Positions 25,031 through 35,182 are shown, counted from the first letter of the stretch. The stretch is 64,000 nt of DNA from Bog-473 sp963838835 (GCA_963838835.1 CAWITA010000023.1:1-64000), one strand, 5' to 3'. Notes: generated from the letters alone by a model not told the origin. A program made the numbers and translations.

Positions 25031-26395
25031 TTAGTCGCCGCCGAGCGCCATCTCCCCGACGGCCAGGGTCTGCCCCGCGGCCACGCCCGGCAACCAACGT
25101 ATATCTCGGCCGATCTCCACCACGGACTGGAGCATGCGCTGCAACGTCGAGGCCACGGTGACCTCCCGCACGGGTTGGCCCAGGGTGCCGCCCTGGATCA
25201 GCAGCCCCTCCGCCCCCACCGAGAAGTCGCCGCTCACGGGATTGACCCCGGAGTGGACACCCGTGACCGACTGCACGTACAGGCCGTCGCCGACGGCGGC
25301 CAGGATCTGCTCCTGGCTCTTGGTCCCCGGAGAGAGCACCAGCGCACGGCATCCGGCCGAGGGTGTGCCGGCGAAGCCGCCCCGCACCGCCGATCCGGTC
25401 GAGACCGTCCCGGCGCGGCGGGCCGACACCGTGTCGAACACGAACATACGCAGCATGCCCTCGGAGATGAGGACGTTGCGCCGGCAGGCCAAACCCTCAC
25501 CGTCGTGCGAGGTCGCACCGTAGGCGCGGGCATCGGTGGGGTCGTCGACGAGGGTGAGCCCATCGACGCCGACGGACTCGCCGATACGCCCGGCGAAAAA
25601 GGAGCGGCCTTTCACGACGGCCTCCCCGGAAAGCGCCGATGCGACCACCGCCAGCAGCGTGGAGACCACCCGGGGGTCGAAGACGACCGTGCAGTGCGCC
25701 GAGGGCACCTTCTGCGCACCGAGCATCCGGATCGCCCGAATCACCGCGTCGTCCATCGCCTCGTCGGGTACCAGCTCGCCGGGGCCGCGCCCGATGCTGA
25801 ACCCGGTGCCGGTCTGGGTCTCTGCACCTTCTCCGGCGATGGCGTCGACCGACAAGAAGGCGTTGGTCCGTCTCCGGAACGACGAGATCCCGGTCGTCGA
25901 GGCGAGCGCCACCTCCACCCGGCTGTCCGCGTAGTCGGCCGAGGACACCTGCCGGATCCTCGGGTCGGCGCCCCGCGTCGCCCGCTCCAATTCGAGGGCC
26001 AGGGCGATCTTCTTCTCCATGGAGGTCGACGCGACGCCGTCGTCCCACAGGTCGAGCGGCGCGGGCGTCGTCCCGTCGGGTTCGGCCAGGACCACGTCGG
26101 GGTCCGGCGTGGCGAAGCGGGCGTTGTCGCGGGCATCGGTCAGCGTGGCGGCGATGACGGTGGGGTCGAGCGATCCGGCCCAGGCGAACCCGACCTGGCT
26201 GCCGGCGCCGCCCGGACCGTCGACGAGGACTCGGATCCCGACACCGGAGGAATCGGCTGAGGTGAGCGACTCGACCTCGCTGTCGTAGGCCCGCACCTCG
26301 GTGTCGGTGCCACGCGTCACGTAGACCTCGACGCCTTCGCCCTCCTTTGCCTGCTCGACGACGGACCGCGCCAGGTCCGAGAGCTCGTTCGTCAC
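25031..26395 (-). CDS. tldE: TldE/PmbA-like subunit of a TldD-type metalloprotease
   Basis: This protein of about 454 residues resembles TldE/PmbA, the non-catalytic partner of TldD in the heterodimer that trims peptides such as microcins and antitoxins. It has SGVGIRVLVDGPG, RTNAFLSVDAIAGEG, the block LTLVDDPTDARAYGATSHDGEG and the ending SGDFSVGAEGLLI. It starts at GTG 26395, overlapping the tldD stop (GTGA), so both are one operon in the order tldD, tldE. No microcin or RiPP-like precursor is apparent nearby. Confidence 0.88.
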   Translation of the reverse strand: MTNELSDLARSVVEQAKEGEGVEVYVTRGTDTEVRAYDSEVESLTSADSSGVGIRVLVDGPGGAGSQVGFAWAGSLDPTVIAATLTDARDNARFATPDPDVVLAEPDGTTPAPLDLWDDGVASTSMEKKIALALELERATRGADPRIRQVSSADYADSRVEVALASTTGISSFRRRTNAFLSVDAIAGEGAETQTGTGFSIGRGPGELVPDEAMDDAVIRAIRMLGAQKVPSAHCTVVFDPRVVSTLLAVVASALSGEAVVKGRSFFAGRIGESVGVDGLTLVDDPTDARAYGATSHDGEGLACRRNVLISEGMLRMFVFDTVSARRAGTVSTGSAVRGGFAGTPSAGCRALVLSPGTKSQEQILAAVGDGLYVQSVTGVHSGVNPVSGDFSVGAEGLLIQGGTLGQPVREVTVASTLQRMLQSVVEIGRDIRWLPGVAAGQTLAVGEMALGGD

Positions 26396-27789
26396 GCCGT
26401 CCCCCCGAGCGTGACGCCGGTGATGCGCAGCGTCGCCTGGCCACATCCGACCGGGACGCTCTGTCCGTCCTTTCCGCAGGTGCCCGGCGTCATGTCGAAA
26501 TCAGTGGCGACAGCGTCGATGCGCCGCAACACCTCGGGGCCGTTTCCGATCAGGTTGGCGTCGCGCAGAGGCTCGGTGATGCGCCCGTTCTCGATCAGGT
26601 AGGCCTCGGTGGTGCCGAACACGAAGTCGCCCGTGGCCGTGTTGACCTGCCCGCCGCCGAGCTTCTTGACGTAGACACCTGAAGGGGTCTGGGCGACGAT
26701 CTCGTCCGGGTCGGCCGAGCCGGCGAGGAGATACGTGTTCGTCATCCGTACCATCGGCAGGTGCTGGTAGCTCTGCCGGCGCCCGTTGCCGGACGACTTG
26801 CGTCCTTCCTTGCGCGCCCGCAACCAGTCCCACATGTAGTCGGTGAGGACCCCGTTCTCGATCAGCACGTTGCGAGCGGGTGGGTTCCCCTCGTCGTCGA
26901 CGGCGAAATTGCCCCACTCCCCGAGCACCGTCCCGTCGTCCACCAGGGTGACCAGGGGGCTGGCGACCAGCTCCCCGACGCGCCCGGTGTAGACGGACGC
27001 GTCCTTGACGATGTGGTCGGCCTCGAGCCCGTGGCCGCACGCCTCGTGGAACAGGATGCCGCCGCTGCCCCCGGCCAACACGATGGGCACCTCACCGGAA
27101 GGAGCCGGGCGCGCCCCCAGCTTGACCAGGGCGCGGGCGGCCGCGCGCTGTGCGATGTCCTCGACCCGGTGCCGCTCGAAGATCTCGAAGCCCTCGGTGC
27201 GCGCCACCGATTCGTACCCCGTTTGCATGCCGGTGTCGCCGTTGGCGACGCAGACGACGTTGAAACGCGTCCGGATCTGGTCGTCCTGGGCCAGTAGCCC
27301 TTCGGAGTTCGCGATGAGCACGTGACGCCGGCTGTCCCCACATCCCACCTGCACCTGGGTGATGGCGTCGCCGGCGGCGCGGGCGGCCTCGTCGGCCCGC
27401 GTGAGCAACTCGAGCCGGCGCGCCTTGTCGACCGAGTCTGGTGGCGTGCGGTCGCCCGGTCCGTGCGCCGACAGCGGACCGAGCGCGACGGTCCGCACCC
27501 CGGCGCCGCCCTGGCGGGCCACCGCGGCCGCGGCCCGGGCGGCGGCCGCCAACCCGGGTTCGCTCAGGTCAGCGGTGTGGGCGAAGCCGGTCGTCTCACC
27601 GTCGACGACCCGGATCCCGGCGCCACGCGACCGACCGGACGACAACTCCTCCACCCGGCGGTCGTCGAGCATGGCACTGGCCGTCACCGCGTCCTCGGCG
27701 AACACCTCGGCCATGTCGCCGCCCCCCTCCAAAGCGGTGGTGAGCACGCGTTCGAGCACGTCAGGATCAATGAGGGCGGTGTCGGTCAC
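26392..27789 (-). CDS. tldD: TldD metalloprotease subunit
   Basis: This protein of about 465 residues carries the zinc motif HEACGHGLEADHIVK (HExxxH type) near residues 253-267. GIRVVDGETTGFAHTADLS, VTLVDDGTVLGEWGNFAVDDEG and RMTNTYLLAGSADPDE are family blocks. The active site sits in the TldD-TldE interface. It is first in the tldD-tldE operon. GTG 27789 is 18 bp from the divergent thioesterase start. Confidence 0.93.
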   Translation of the reverse strand: MTDTALIDPDVLERVLTTALEGGGDMAEVFAEDAVTASAMLDDRRVEELSSGRSRGAGIRVVDGETTGFAHTADLSEPGLAAAARAAAAVARQGGAGVRTVALGPLSAHGPGDRTPPDSVDKARRLELLTRADEAARAAGDAITQVQVGCGDSRRHVLIANSEGLLAQDDQIRTRFNVVCVANGDTGMQTGYESVARTEGFEIFERHRVEDIAQRAAARALVKLGARPAPSGEVPIVLAGGSGGILFHEACGHGLEADHIVKDASVYTGRVGELVASPLVTLVDDGTVLGEWGNFAVDDEGNPPARNVLIENGVLTDYMWDWLRARKEGRKSSGNGRRQSYQHLPMVRMTNTYLLAGSADPDEIVAQTPSGVYVKKLGGGQVNTATGDFVFGTTEAYLIENGRITEPLRDANLIGNGPEVLRRIDAVATDFDMTPGTCGKDGQSVPVGCGQATLRITGVTLGGTA

Positions 27790-27807
27790 GGCGGTATCGT
27801 AATCGTC

Positions 27808-28251
27808 GTGCCCGCCGACTCAGCCGCCAGCAAAACCGCAGCGGGGCACGGGCCGCACACCGGGTTGAGCGCCCAGCTCGAACTGACAGTGGGCGAGGAG
27901 GATACGGCCGAGCACTTCCGCTCGGGCGACGTCCCCGTGCTCGCCACTCCTCGTCTCCTCGCGCTCTGCGAGGAGGCCACCTGCCGAGCCACTGATGGCC
28001 ACCTCAGCGAGGAGCAGGCCAGCGTGGCCACCCGGGTGCAGTTCGACCACCTGGCACCGGTCGCCGTGGGGTCGGTGGTGCTGGCCGAGGCTACCCTGGT
28101 CAAGGTCGAGGGGCGGCGCCTGATCTTCACGGTCTCCGCCGCCCGGCTCGAGGGTGACGGCGGCGGACTGGTGGGCGCCGGGCGGGTCACACGGGTGGTG
28201 CTCGACCGCGCCGCCTTCTTGGCCAAGGCGGGCGCCGCCGACAAGCCCTGA
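27808..28251 (+). CDS. Hotdog-fold thioesterase (FlK-like)
   Basis: This is a single-domain protein of about 147 residues. LTVGEEDTAEHFRSGDVPVLATPRLL, LCEEATCRA with the catalytic-type Glu, and QFDHLAPVAVGSVVLAEATL fit the FlK/fluoroacetyl-CoA-type thioesterase group. The start is GTG 27808; the frame is open further upstream, but that part is antisense to tldD. It probably hydrolyses an acyl-CoA; the substrate is unknown. The MFS gene follows 14 bp later. Confidence 0.8.
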   Translation: MPADSAASKTAAGHGPHTGLSAQLELTVGEEDTAEHFRSGDVPVLATPRLLALCEEATCRATDGHLSEEQASVATRVQFDHLAPVAVGSVVLAEATLVKVEGRRLIFTVSAARLEGDGGGLVGAGRVTRVVLDRAAFLAKAGAADKP

Positions 28252-28265
28252 GCGCGAACCCGCAG

Positions 28266-29450
28266 GTGGTGGAGGGGCGGCTCCTCACCGGGATGGGCCC
28301 GGTCGTGGCGGCGTTCGCCACCTTCGGTCTCTTCTGGGGCAGCTGGGCCGTGATGCTGTTCGACATCCAGCATGCCTTCTCGCTCAACGACGCCCAGTTG
28401 GGTGTGCTGCTGGCGGTCGCCATCGCGGTGGCCGGGGCATCGAGCGCGGTCATGGCACACCTGGCGGATCGCGTCGGGGCGCGCCGGCTGCTGTGGATCG
28501 CGCTGTTCGCCTGGTCGATCCTGCTGTGCGTGCTCGCTTTGATGCGCGACCGCTGGGCCTTCGCGACCCTGCTCGTCCTCGTGGAGATCGCCGGGGGCTC
28601 CATCGACACGGCCATGAACGCCGAGGCGTCCCACCGCCTCGGCCACAACCCGTCGGCGCTGGTGCGCTTCCACGCGCTGTTCAACACCGGCGCGCTCACC
28701 GGCGCGGCGGTCGCCGCACTGGTCATCCACGCCGGTCTCTCCTGGCGCTGGGTGTGGCCGGCGATCGCGCTGGTGGGACTGGCGGTCGGCGTCTGGGCGC
28801 TGGCTACGGACCAGGGCACCGCCCTCACCCCGACCCCGGCCGGCCAGCCGGTGCGCACGCCCACGGCCCACCCGATCCGGCGGCTCCACCGTGACGGCCT
28901 CTTGGTACTCCTGGCCGTGTTCGCCCTGGCCGAGGTCACCGAGGGCGGGGTCGACACCTGGGGCGTGCTCTTCCTGCGCAACCACCTGGCCACCGGCGTC
29001 CTCCTCGGGGCCGGTGCCTACGTCGTCGGCCAACTGATGGCCGCGACCACTCGGGGCGCCGGGGGATCGATGCTGGGCCGTCTCTCCACGCGGCACGCGC
29101 TCATCACGGGCGGTTGCGTGGCCGGTGCCGGGATCCTCCTCGAGTCACTCTCGCCCGTCGCGGGCGTGGCCGCGCTCGGGCTGGCCCTCGGGGCAGGCGG
29201 CGCGTCACTGTTTTGGCCATTGGTCATGAGCACGGTCAGCCGGATGGCCAGCCAGGTGGTCAGCGCGGTCGGCACCTTCACCGCCGCCGGCTACGTGGGC
29301 TGGGTGGCGGGGGCGCCGATCGTGGGCTGGGTCTCGCAGACCCTCGGACCCGCCCGTGGCCTCCAGGTCCTGGCCCTGGCCTCGTTCGGGGTCGCCGGCT
29401 GCACCCTGCTGAGCAAGGAGCGCACGGTCCGAGAAGACGCCAGCGGATAG
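28266..29450 (+). CDS. Major facilitator superfamily transporter
   Basis: This 394-residue protein has about twelve hydrophobic segments, starting FATFGLFWGSWAVMLFDIQ. The loop between segments 2 and 3 carries HLADRVGARRLLW, the A-motif form of MFS carriers, and RLSTRHALITGGC is the second-half copy. The fold resembles the FucP/YbjJ-like group, but the substrate is unknown. The start is GTG 28266, next to the thioesterase, probably one transcript with dxs. Confidence 0.85.
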   Translation: MVEGRLLTGMGPVVAAFATFGLFWGSWAVMLFDIQHAFSLNDAQLGVLLAVAIAVAGASSAVMAHLADRVGARRLLWIALFAWSILLCVLALMRDRWAFATLLVLVEIAGGSIDTAMNAEASHRLGHNPSALVRFHALFNTGALTGAAVAALVIHAGLSWRWVWPAIALVGLAVGVWALATDQGTALTPTPAGQPVRTPTAHPIRRLHRDGLLVLLAVFALAEVTEGGVDTWGVLFLRNHLATGVLLGAGAYVVGQLMAATTRGAGGSMLGRLSTRHALITGGCVAGAGILLESLSPVAGVAALGLALGAGGASLFWPLVMSTVSRMASQVVSAVGTFTAAGYVGWVAGAPIVGWVSQTLGPARGLQVLALASFGVAGCTLLSKERTVREDASG

Positions 29451-29465
29451 CCTGGATTCACCGCC

Positions 29466-31466
29466 ATGATTCTCCAAAGCATCGAGACGCCAGCCGACGT
29501 CAAGGCCCTGAACGAGGAAGAGCTCGCCGCATTGTGCGCGGAGATCAGGTCCTTCATCGTCGACACGGTGACCACCACAGGCGGCCATCTCGGTTCGAAC
29601 CTCGGCGCGGTCGAGCTCACGCTGGCCCTGCACCGGGTCTTCGACTCCCCCCGCGACGTGATCTTGTGGGACACCGGCCATCAGGCTTACGTGCACAAGC
29701 TCCTCACCGGGCGCCGCTATGGCTTCAAGACCCTCAAGCAGGCGGGTGGGATGTCGGGGTATCCCAACCGGTCCGAGTCCGAGCACGACTGGATCGAGAA
29801 CAGCCACGCGTCCACGGCGCTCTCCTACGCGCACGGGATCGCCAGCGGCTTCTCGCTGCGCGGCATCGACGGGGAGCGCAAGGTGGTCGCCGTCGTCGGC
29901 GACGGAGCGCTCACCGGCGGCATGGCCTACGAGGCTCTGAACAACCTCGGACACTCGCGGCGCCGCGTCGTGATCGTGCTGAACGACAACGGCCGGTCCT
30001 ACGCACCGACGGTCTCCCAGCTCTCGCAGAGCCTGACGACGCTGCGGCTCAATCCCACCTACACGGCGGCCCGTGAGCGCCTGCGCCTGCGCCTGCGCGA
30101 GCTGCCCGCGTTGGGCGAGCTGGCCTACTCGAGCGTCCACTCGCTCACCAGCGCGCTGCGCGAGATGGTGGCCCCGCACACCTTCTTCGAAGCGTTGGGC
30201 GTGCGCTACGCCGGACCCATCGACGGCCACGACATCGACCACATGGAGCAGGCGTTCACCCACGCCGCGGCGTGGGACGGCCCGATCGTCGTCCACGTGC
30301 TGACACAGAAGGGCCGCGGCTACGCGCCGGCCGAAGAGGACGAGATCCAGCGCCTGCACGACGTCAAGGCCACCAAGCCGATCACACTCGAGAACACAGT
30401 GGGCAGCTCGGCGGGCCTCGCCGTGGGCGGCTCCGCCGGCTCCGACAGCGGTGGCATCGAACCACCCGGCTCGGGACCCGACGCGGAGGTCGACGAGCTA
30501 CCGCAGCGCGCCGCGACCTACACCGACGCCTTCTCACGCGCACTCCTGGCCGCGGCGGAAGGTGACCCCCGCATCGTGGCACTGACCGCCGCCATGCCGG
30601 GTCCGACCGGGTTGCTGGCCTTCCAGGCCCGCCATCCCGACCGCTACTTCGACGTCGGCATCGCCGAACAGCACGAGGCCACTGCGGCCGCCGGCATGGC
30701 CATGGCCGGCCTGCGCCCCGTCGTCGCCGTGTACTCGACCTTCTGGTCTCGCGCCTTCGACCAGGCCAATCTCGACGTTGGTCTGCACGGCTGCCCCGTG
30801 GTCTTCGTGCTCGATCGCGCCGGCATCACCGGCGACGACGGGCCGAGTCACCACGGCATCCTCGACATGAATCTGGCGCTGTCCATCCCCGGCATGACCG
30901 TGTTCGCGCCGTCGTCGGCCGAAGAGATCGAGCCGATGCTGCGCACCGCGCTCGAACTCCCGGGCCCTTCGACCCTCCGCGTGCCCAAGAGCGCGCCGCG
31001 CCACGTGGCGCCCGACGACGTCGGGCACGGAGTCGAAGCGAGGCAACTGCGGTCCGGCGACGGCTCGGTGTGCCTCCTCGGCGTGGGCAAGATGGTGGGA
31101 GCATGCTTGAACGCCGCCGACGAGCTGCTCGGAGCGGGAATCGACGCCACCGTCTGGGACGTGCGGGTGGTGTCGCCCCCGGACGTCGCCATGTTGACCG
31201 ATGCGGGGCGGCACCAGCTGGTCGTCACCGCCGAGGATGGCGTACGCCACGGCGGCGCCGGCGCCTTCCTGCTCGACGCCATGGCGGCGCAGGTCGAGTC
31301 GTCGGGACTCTCTGCTCCCGCCACGAGGATCCTGGGTATCCCCCGCCAGTTCCTGGCCCAGGGCAAAGCGGACGACATCCTGGCCAGCCTCGGCCTCGAC
31401 GCGAGCGGCATCGCCGAGAGCGTCCGCCGGGTGCAGCTCCAGGTCTCCGCCCAACCGCCGACCTGA
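29466..31466 (+). CDS. dxs: 1-deoxy-D-xylulose-5-phosphate synthase
   Basis: This enzyme makes the first intermediate of the MEP isoprenoid route from pyruvate and glyceraldehyde 3-phosphate, using thiamine diphosphate. It has GGHLGSNLGAVELTLALH, the TPP Mg site GDGALTGGMAYEALN, DVGIAEQHEATAAAGMAMAG (catalytic Glu) and GDDGPSHHGILDMN. The 666 residues include a Gly/Ser-rich linker (residues about 312-340) between domains I and II, slightly longer than usual. It starts at ATG 29466, 15 bp after the MFS stop. Confidence 0.97.
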   Translation: MILQSIETPADVKALNEEELAALCAEIRSFIVDTVTTTGGHLGSNLGAVELTLALHRVFDSPRDVILWDTGHQAYVHKLLTGRRYGFKTLKQAGGMSGYPNRSESEHDWIENSHASTALSYAHGIASGFSLRGIDGERKVVAVVGDGALTGGMAYEALNNLGHSRRRVVIVLNDNGRSYAPTVSQLSQSLTTLRLNPTYTAARERLRLRLRELPALGELAYSSVHSLTSALREMVAPHTFFEALGVRYAGPIDGHDIDHMEQAFTHAAAWDGPIVVHVLTQKGRGYAPAEEDEIQRLHDVKATKPITLENTVGSSAGLAVGGSAGSDSGGIEPPGSGPDAEVDELPQRAATYTDAFSRALLAAAEGDPRIVALTAAMPGPTGLLAFQARHPDRYFDVGIAEQHEATAAAGMAMAGLRPVVAVYSTFWSRAFDQANLDVGLHGCPVVFVLDRAGITGDDGPSHHGILDMNLALSIPGMTVFAPSSAEEIEPMLRTALELPGPSTLRVPKSAPRHVAPDDVGHGVEARQLRSGDGSVCLLGVGKMVGACLNAADELLGAGIDATVWDVRVVSPPDVAMLTDAGRHQLVVTAEDGVRHGGAGAFLLDAMAAQVESSGLSAPATRILGIPRQFLAQGKADDILASLGLDASGIAESVRRVQLQVSAQPPT

Positions 31467-31568
31467 GCGACAAACAGGGCGATCAGCCGGGGCCTCTGGG
31501 TGCGGTCGGGCTTCGACCGCGCCAGGTCGTCGAGACCGACGAGCACCGGCCGGGCGCTGGCCGTTCTG

Positions 31569-32312
31569 TTACGACAGGTTGGCGCCGTTCTGCCGCACGA
31601 AGTCGTTGACGGCGTAGTACGCCTCGATCGACTCGCCGGCATCGCCCCAGAAGCCTTCCTGGACGTCGTGGGCCATCTGCCCCTTGGCGACGTAGTGGTT
31701 GTTGACGTCGGTGATCTCGAGCTCGCCCCGGCCGGAGGGGACGAGGTCGCCGATGATGTCGAACACGCCCGCCTCATAGCAGTAGATGCCGGTGACGCAG
31801 TAGTCGGAGGCGGGATGCTCGGGCTTCTCCTCGATGTGAGAGACGCGTCTGTCCGCCCCGAAGGCCGGCACGCCGAGATGGCGCAGGTGCTCGGGCTCCG
31901 ACACCTTCGACAGGAGGATCCGAGCGCCGACGGGGTCGGCACGGAACGCGTCGACCATGGGCCGGATGGAGCGCTCGACGATGTTGTCGGCCAGCATGAC
32001 GAGCACCGGACCACCCTCGGCGAAGTGCGCCGCAAGTCCGAGCGCCTCCGCAATCCCACCCGCTTTCTCCTGGTAGGCGTAGGAGAGTTGGTCGATGCCG
32101 TACTCGTGCCCGTTGCCGAGCAGACGCAGGAACTCTCCCGCGTGCGTGCCGCCGGTAACGAGCATGATCTCGTCGATGCCACTCGACACGACCGCCTCGA
32201 TGGCCCAAGCGATCATCGGGCGGTCGTAGATCGGCAGCAAGTGCTTGTTCGTGATGCGAGTCAGGGGATACAGGCGTGAGCCAGTTCCCCCGGCCAAGAG
32301 GACCCCCTTCAC
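31569..32312 (-). CDS. Glucose-1-phosphate thymidylyltransferase-like sugar nucleotidyltransferase
   Basis: This protein of about 247 residues has the nucleotidyltransferase start MKGVLLAGGTGSRLYPLT, then NKHLLPIYDRPMIAWAIE (substrate Lys) and the metal site region PVLVMLADNIVE, followed by EEKPEHPASDYCVTGIYCYE. It is RmlA/RfbA-like but at the short end (RmlA is about 290), so UTP or other nucleotide use is possible. The start GTG 32312 is chosen where similarity begins; the frame upstream to 32534 has none. Confidence 0.88.
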   Translation of the reverse strand: MKGVLLAGGTGSRLYPLTRITNKHLLPIYDRPMIAWAIEAVVSSGIDEIMLVTGGTHAGEFLRLLGNGHEYGIDQLSYAYQEKAGGIAEALGLAAHFAEGGPVLVMLADNIVERSIRPMVDAFRADPVGARILLSKVSEPEHLRHLGVPAFGADRRVSHIEEKPEHPASDYCVTGIYCYEAGVFDIIGDLVPSGRGELEITDVNNHYVAKGQMAHDVQEGFWGDAGESIEAYYAVNDFVRQNGANLS

Positions 32313-32353
32313 ACCCGTGCGCCCGCCGCCGGCAACGTTGGCATGCGGCGTTT

Positions 32354-33463
32354 CTAGTCGAACGTGAGCACACCCCGCGCCACCCGCCCGGCGTCCATTT
32401 CGTCGATCACCTCGCCGAACTGCTCGAGCGGGCGAGTCAGCGACACCAGCTCGTCGAGCATGAGCAGCCCGGCCTGGTAGAGGTCGACCATCAGGGGAAT
32501 ATCGTGGTGCGGGCGCGCCGACCCGTAGCGGCATCCGAGCAGACCGCGGTCGACGTAGGCCAGGTCGTTGACGTCCACCGGGACCTCGGTGCCCCGGGGC
32601 GGAATGCCGATGGCCACGGCGTTGCCCGCCCAGTCCAGGCAGTCAAGGGCGCTGCGCAGGACGGCCGGGTGGCCGACGCAATCGAAGGCCCAGGTCACTC
32701 CGCCCATTGGGAAGAGGGCGCCGGCAGCGGACTCCCGGTTGGCCGGGACCAGCGCGCGCACCGCGGCGGCGGCGTCACCGGCGGTGGCGTCGACGAAGTG
32801 CGTGGCGCCGAACTGGCGCCCGAGCTTCTCCTTGGCCGCCACGGTGTCGACGGCCACGATCCGGGTGGCCCCGGCGATGCGTAGCCCCTGGATCACGTTG
32901 AGCCCCACGCCACCGACGCCGAAGACGGCGGCCGTGTCACCCGGACGCGCCTTGGCCCGGTTCAGCACCGCGCCGACACCGGTGAGCACGCCGCACCCGA
33001 TCAGGCAGGCGGACGACAACGGGACCTCCTCGGGAATGCGCACCGCTTGTACCTCGCTGACGATCGTCACCTCGGAGAACACCGATGCGGCGGCGAAATT
33101 GGAGGCGGGCTGCCCTTTGTAGGTGAACGGCGTGGAGATGTTGCCCAGGGAGCTCTTGCACCACGTCGGGTGTCCGGTGCTGCAGGCACGACAGGCGCCG
33201 CAACTGGCCAGAGTGGCGATCACCACGTGGTCGCCCGGCTTGACCGACCGCACCGCGTCGCCCACGACCTCGACGACGCCGGCGCCTTCATGGCCGAGCA
33301 CGGCCGGGGCGGGAAACGGGATCGTCCCGTTGATGACGGACAGGTCGGAGTGGCACACCCCGGCCGCCTGGATACGCACCTGCACCTCGTTGGGGCCCGG
33401 GCCCCGGACCTCGAGCGCGTCGGTGACCTCGACCCCCTCTCCCGTGTAGACGATGCCTCGCAC
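32354..33463 (-). CDS. Zinc-dependent alcohol dehydrogenase (class III-like, Rv-type)
   Basis: This 369-residue medium-chain dehydrogenase has the catalytic zinc ligands GVCHSDLSVING and GHEGAGVVEVVG, a structural zinc set CGACRACSTGHPTWC, and the nucleotide fold VFGVGGVGLNVIQG. It probably oxidises an alcohol intermediate with NAD. It is the last gene of a minus-strand cluster with FadE30-, IpdF- and FadD3-like genes (21 bp after FadD3-like), so it may act in the same catabolic pathway. Confidence 0.9.
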   Translation of the reverse strand: MRGIVYTGEGVEVTDALEVRGPGPNEVQVRIQAAGVCHSDLSVINGTIPFPAPAVLGHEGAGVVEVVGDAVRSVKPGDHVVIATLASCGACRACSTGHPTWCKSSLGNISTPFTYKGQPASNFAAASVFSEVTIVSEVQAVRIPEEVPLSSACLIGCGVLTGVGAVLNRAKARPGDTAAVFGVGGVGLNVIQGLRIAGATRIVAVDTVAAKEKLGRQFGATHFVDATAGDAAAAVRALVPANRESAAGALFPMGGVTWAFDCVGHPAVLRSALDCLDWAGNAVAIGIPPRGTEVPVDVNDLAYVDRGLLGCRYGSARPHHDIPLMVDLYQAGLLMLDELVSLTRPLEQFGEVIDEMDAGRVARGVLTFD

Positions 33464-33484
33464 TGGCTTGCTCCTCTCGTTTGC

Positions 33485-35182
33485 TCACGACTCGATGGTG
33501 ATGATGCGGTCTACGCCGTCCGCATGGCGCCGGCGGAGCTCGCGCTTGAGTACCTTCCCGCTCGCATTCACAGGGAGCGTGTCGACCAGAACCACGCCGC
33601 GGGGGACTTTGTAGTTGGCCATGGTCTCTCGGGACCAGCTCAGCACGGAGCGGCCCAGCTCCTCGGGCTGCTTCGTCGCGCTCGCCTCGGCGGCAGGGAC
33701 GACGTAGGCGCAGCCGACCTCTCCCATCCGCTCGTCGGGCACGCCGACGACGGCGACCTGGTCCACGGCCTCGTGGCCGCGGAAAATGGCCTCGATCTCC
33801 GCTGGATACGCATTGAAACCGCCCACCACGTACATGTCCTTGACCCGGTCCGTGATCGTCACGTTGCCCGCGTCGTCCATGATTCCGATGTCACCGGTAT
33901 GCAGCCAGCCTTCGCCGTCGATGGCCTCGGCCGTGGCGTCCTCGTTCCCCCAATAGCCCGACATCACCGTGTAGCCCCGCACGACGATCTCGCCTGGCTG
34001 GCCCGCCGGGACCTTCTCACCCTCGGCGACCGCGCGCACCTCGACCTCGGGGATGGCACGCCCCGACGTCGCGGCGACAACCTCCGGTGGGTCGCTCCGC
34101 CGGCACATGGTCACCGTTCCGCAGGACTCGGTCAGCCCGTAGGCGGTCAGGACCGTGTCGAATCCGAGCTCGTCGCGCATTGCCTGGACGAGCTCGACGG
34201 GGACGACCGCTGCGCCGGTCACGCCGAGGCGGAGCGACGAGAGGTCGTGCTCGGCCCGGCGAGGATCGCCCAGAAGCGTCTGGTACAGCGTGGGTGGCCC
34301 GGGCAGCACGGTGATGCGCTCTGCGGCGATCCGGTCCATCACCGCGGCCGCATCGAACACGGGCTCGGGCACCACGGTGGCCCCGACCATCAGGCAGGCC
34401 AGGATGCCCGCCTTGTAACCGAAGGTGTGGAAGAAGGGATTCACGACGAGGTAGCGGTCGCCGGCGGCCAGCCCGACGATGGAGGACCATGTCCCAAACG
34501 TCCGTAGCGTCTGCGCGTGGGTCGTGGCCGCACCCTTGGGGCGACCGGTGGTGCCCGAGGTGAAGATGAGGTCGGAGACGTCGCCGGGCGCCACGGCAGC
34601 AGCCCGGGCCGCGGTCTCCAAGGGGTCGACGGCGTCGCCCGCGGTCAGGAAGTCACCCAGGCCGATGATCGGCGCCACCACGGCGCGATCCCCAGAGTCC
34701 GCGGTGCTGGCCGTGTCGTCGTGCAGCAGGACGATGCGGCCGAGCGGGCCGGTGTCCTCCCCCGTCAGCAGGGCGGGGTAGTCCGCCCCCAGGAAACCGC
34801 GCACCGTGACGAGGGTCGTCGCGCCAGCGTCGCGCACGATGTAGGCCGCCTCGCCCCCCTTGAAGCGCGTGTTGAGCGGCACCAGCACGGCACCGGCCCG
34901 CAGGAGTCCGAACGCGGCGAGCATCCACTCGGCGCAGTTGGGCGCCCACACCGCCACGCGGTCGCCCGCTCCCACGCCGGTGGCAACGAAACCCCGCGCG
35001 TAGCGGTCCACCTCGGGCGCCAGCTCTGCATAGGTGAGGCGCATCTGGCCGTCGACCAGCGCCTCGGTCGGTCCGTGCCGGGCCGCGCTGTCCTCCACCA
35101 GACGGGGCACCGTTCCCCAGATGAGGTCGGCCCGCGGGTCCTCCTGGTCCTTTGGCGCGCCGCCGACCCCAACGGCGCTCAT
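33485..35182 (-). CDS. FadD3-like acyl-CoA ligase (HIP-CoA ligase type)
   Basis: This 565-residue ANL ligase has the P-loop LIFTSGTTGRPKGAATTHAQ and then DRYLVVNPFFHTFGYKAGIL, PGPPTLYQTLL, LTAYGLTESCGT, GWLHTGDIG and RDxMY-type blocks through to NASGKVLKREL. Several of these blocks are close to mycobacterial FadD3, which activates the steroid C/D-ring remnant HIP. It overlaps the SDR stop as ATGA. The neighbours (IpdF- and FadE30-like) strengthen this reading, which is inference from memory of those sequences. Confidence 0.88.
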   Translation of the reverse strand: MSAVGVGGAPKDQEDPRADLIWGTVPRLVEDSAARHGPTEALVDGQMRLTYAELAPEVDRYARGFVATGVGAGDRVAVWAPNCAEWMLAAFGLLRAGAVLVPLNTRFKGGEAAYIVRDAGATTLVTVRGFLGADYPALLTGEDTGPLGRIVLLHDDTASTADSGDRAVVAPIIGLGDFLTAGDAVDPLETAARAAAVAPGDVSDLIFTSGTTGRPKGAATTHAQTLRTFGTWSSIVGLAAGDRYLVVNPFFHTFGYKAGILACLMVGATVVPEPVFDAAAVMDRIAAERITVLPGPPTLYQTLLGDPRRAEHDLSSLRLGVTGAAVVPVELVQAMRDELGFDTVLTAYGLTESCGTVTMCRRSDPPEVVAATSGRAIPEVEVRAVAEGEKVPAGQPGEIVVRGYTVMSGYWGNEDATAEAIDGEGWLHTGDIGIMDDAGNVTITDRVKDMYVVGGFNAYPAEIEAIFRGHEAVDQVAVVGVPDERMGEVGCAYVVPAAEASATKQPEELGRSVLSWSRETMANYKVPRGVVLVDTLPVNASGKVLKRELRRRHADGVDRIITIES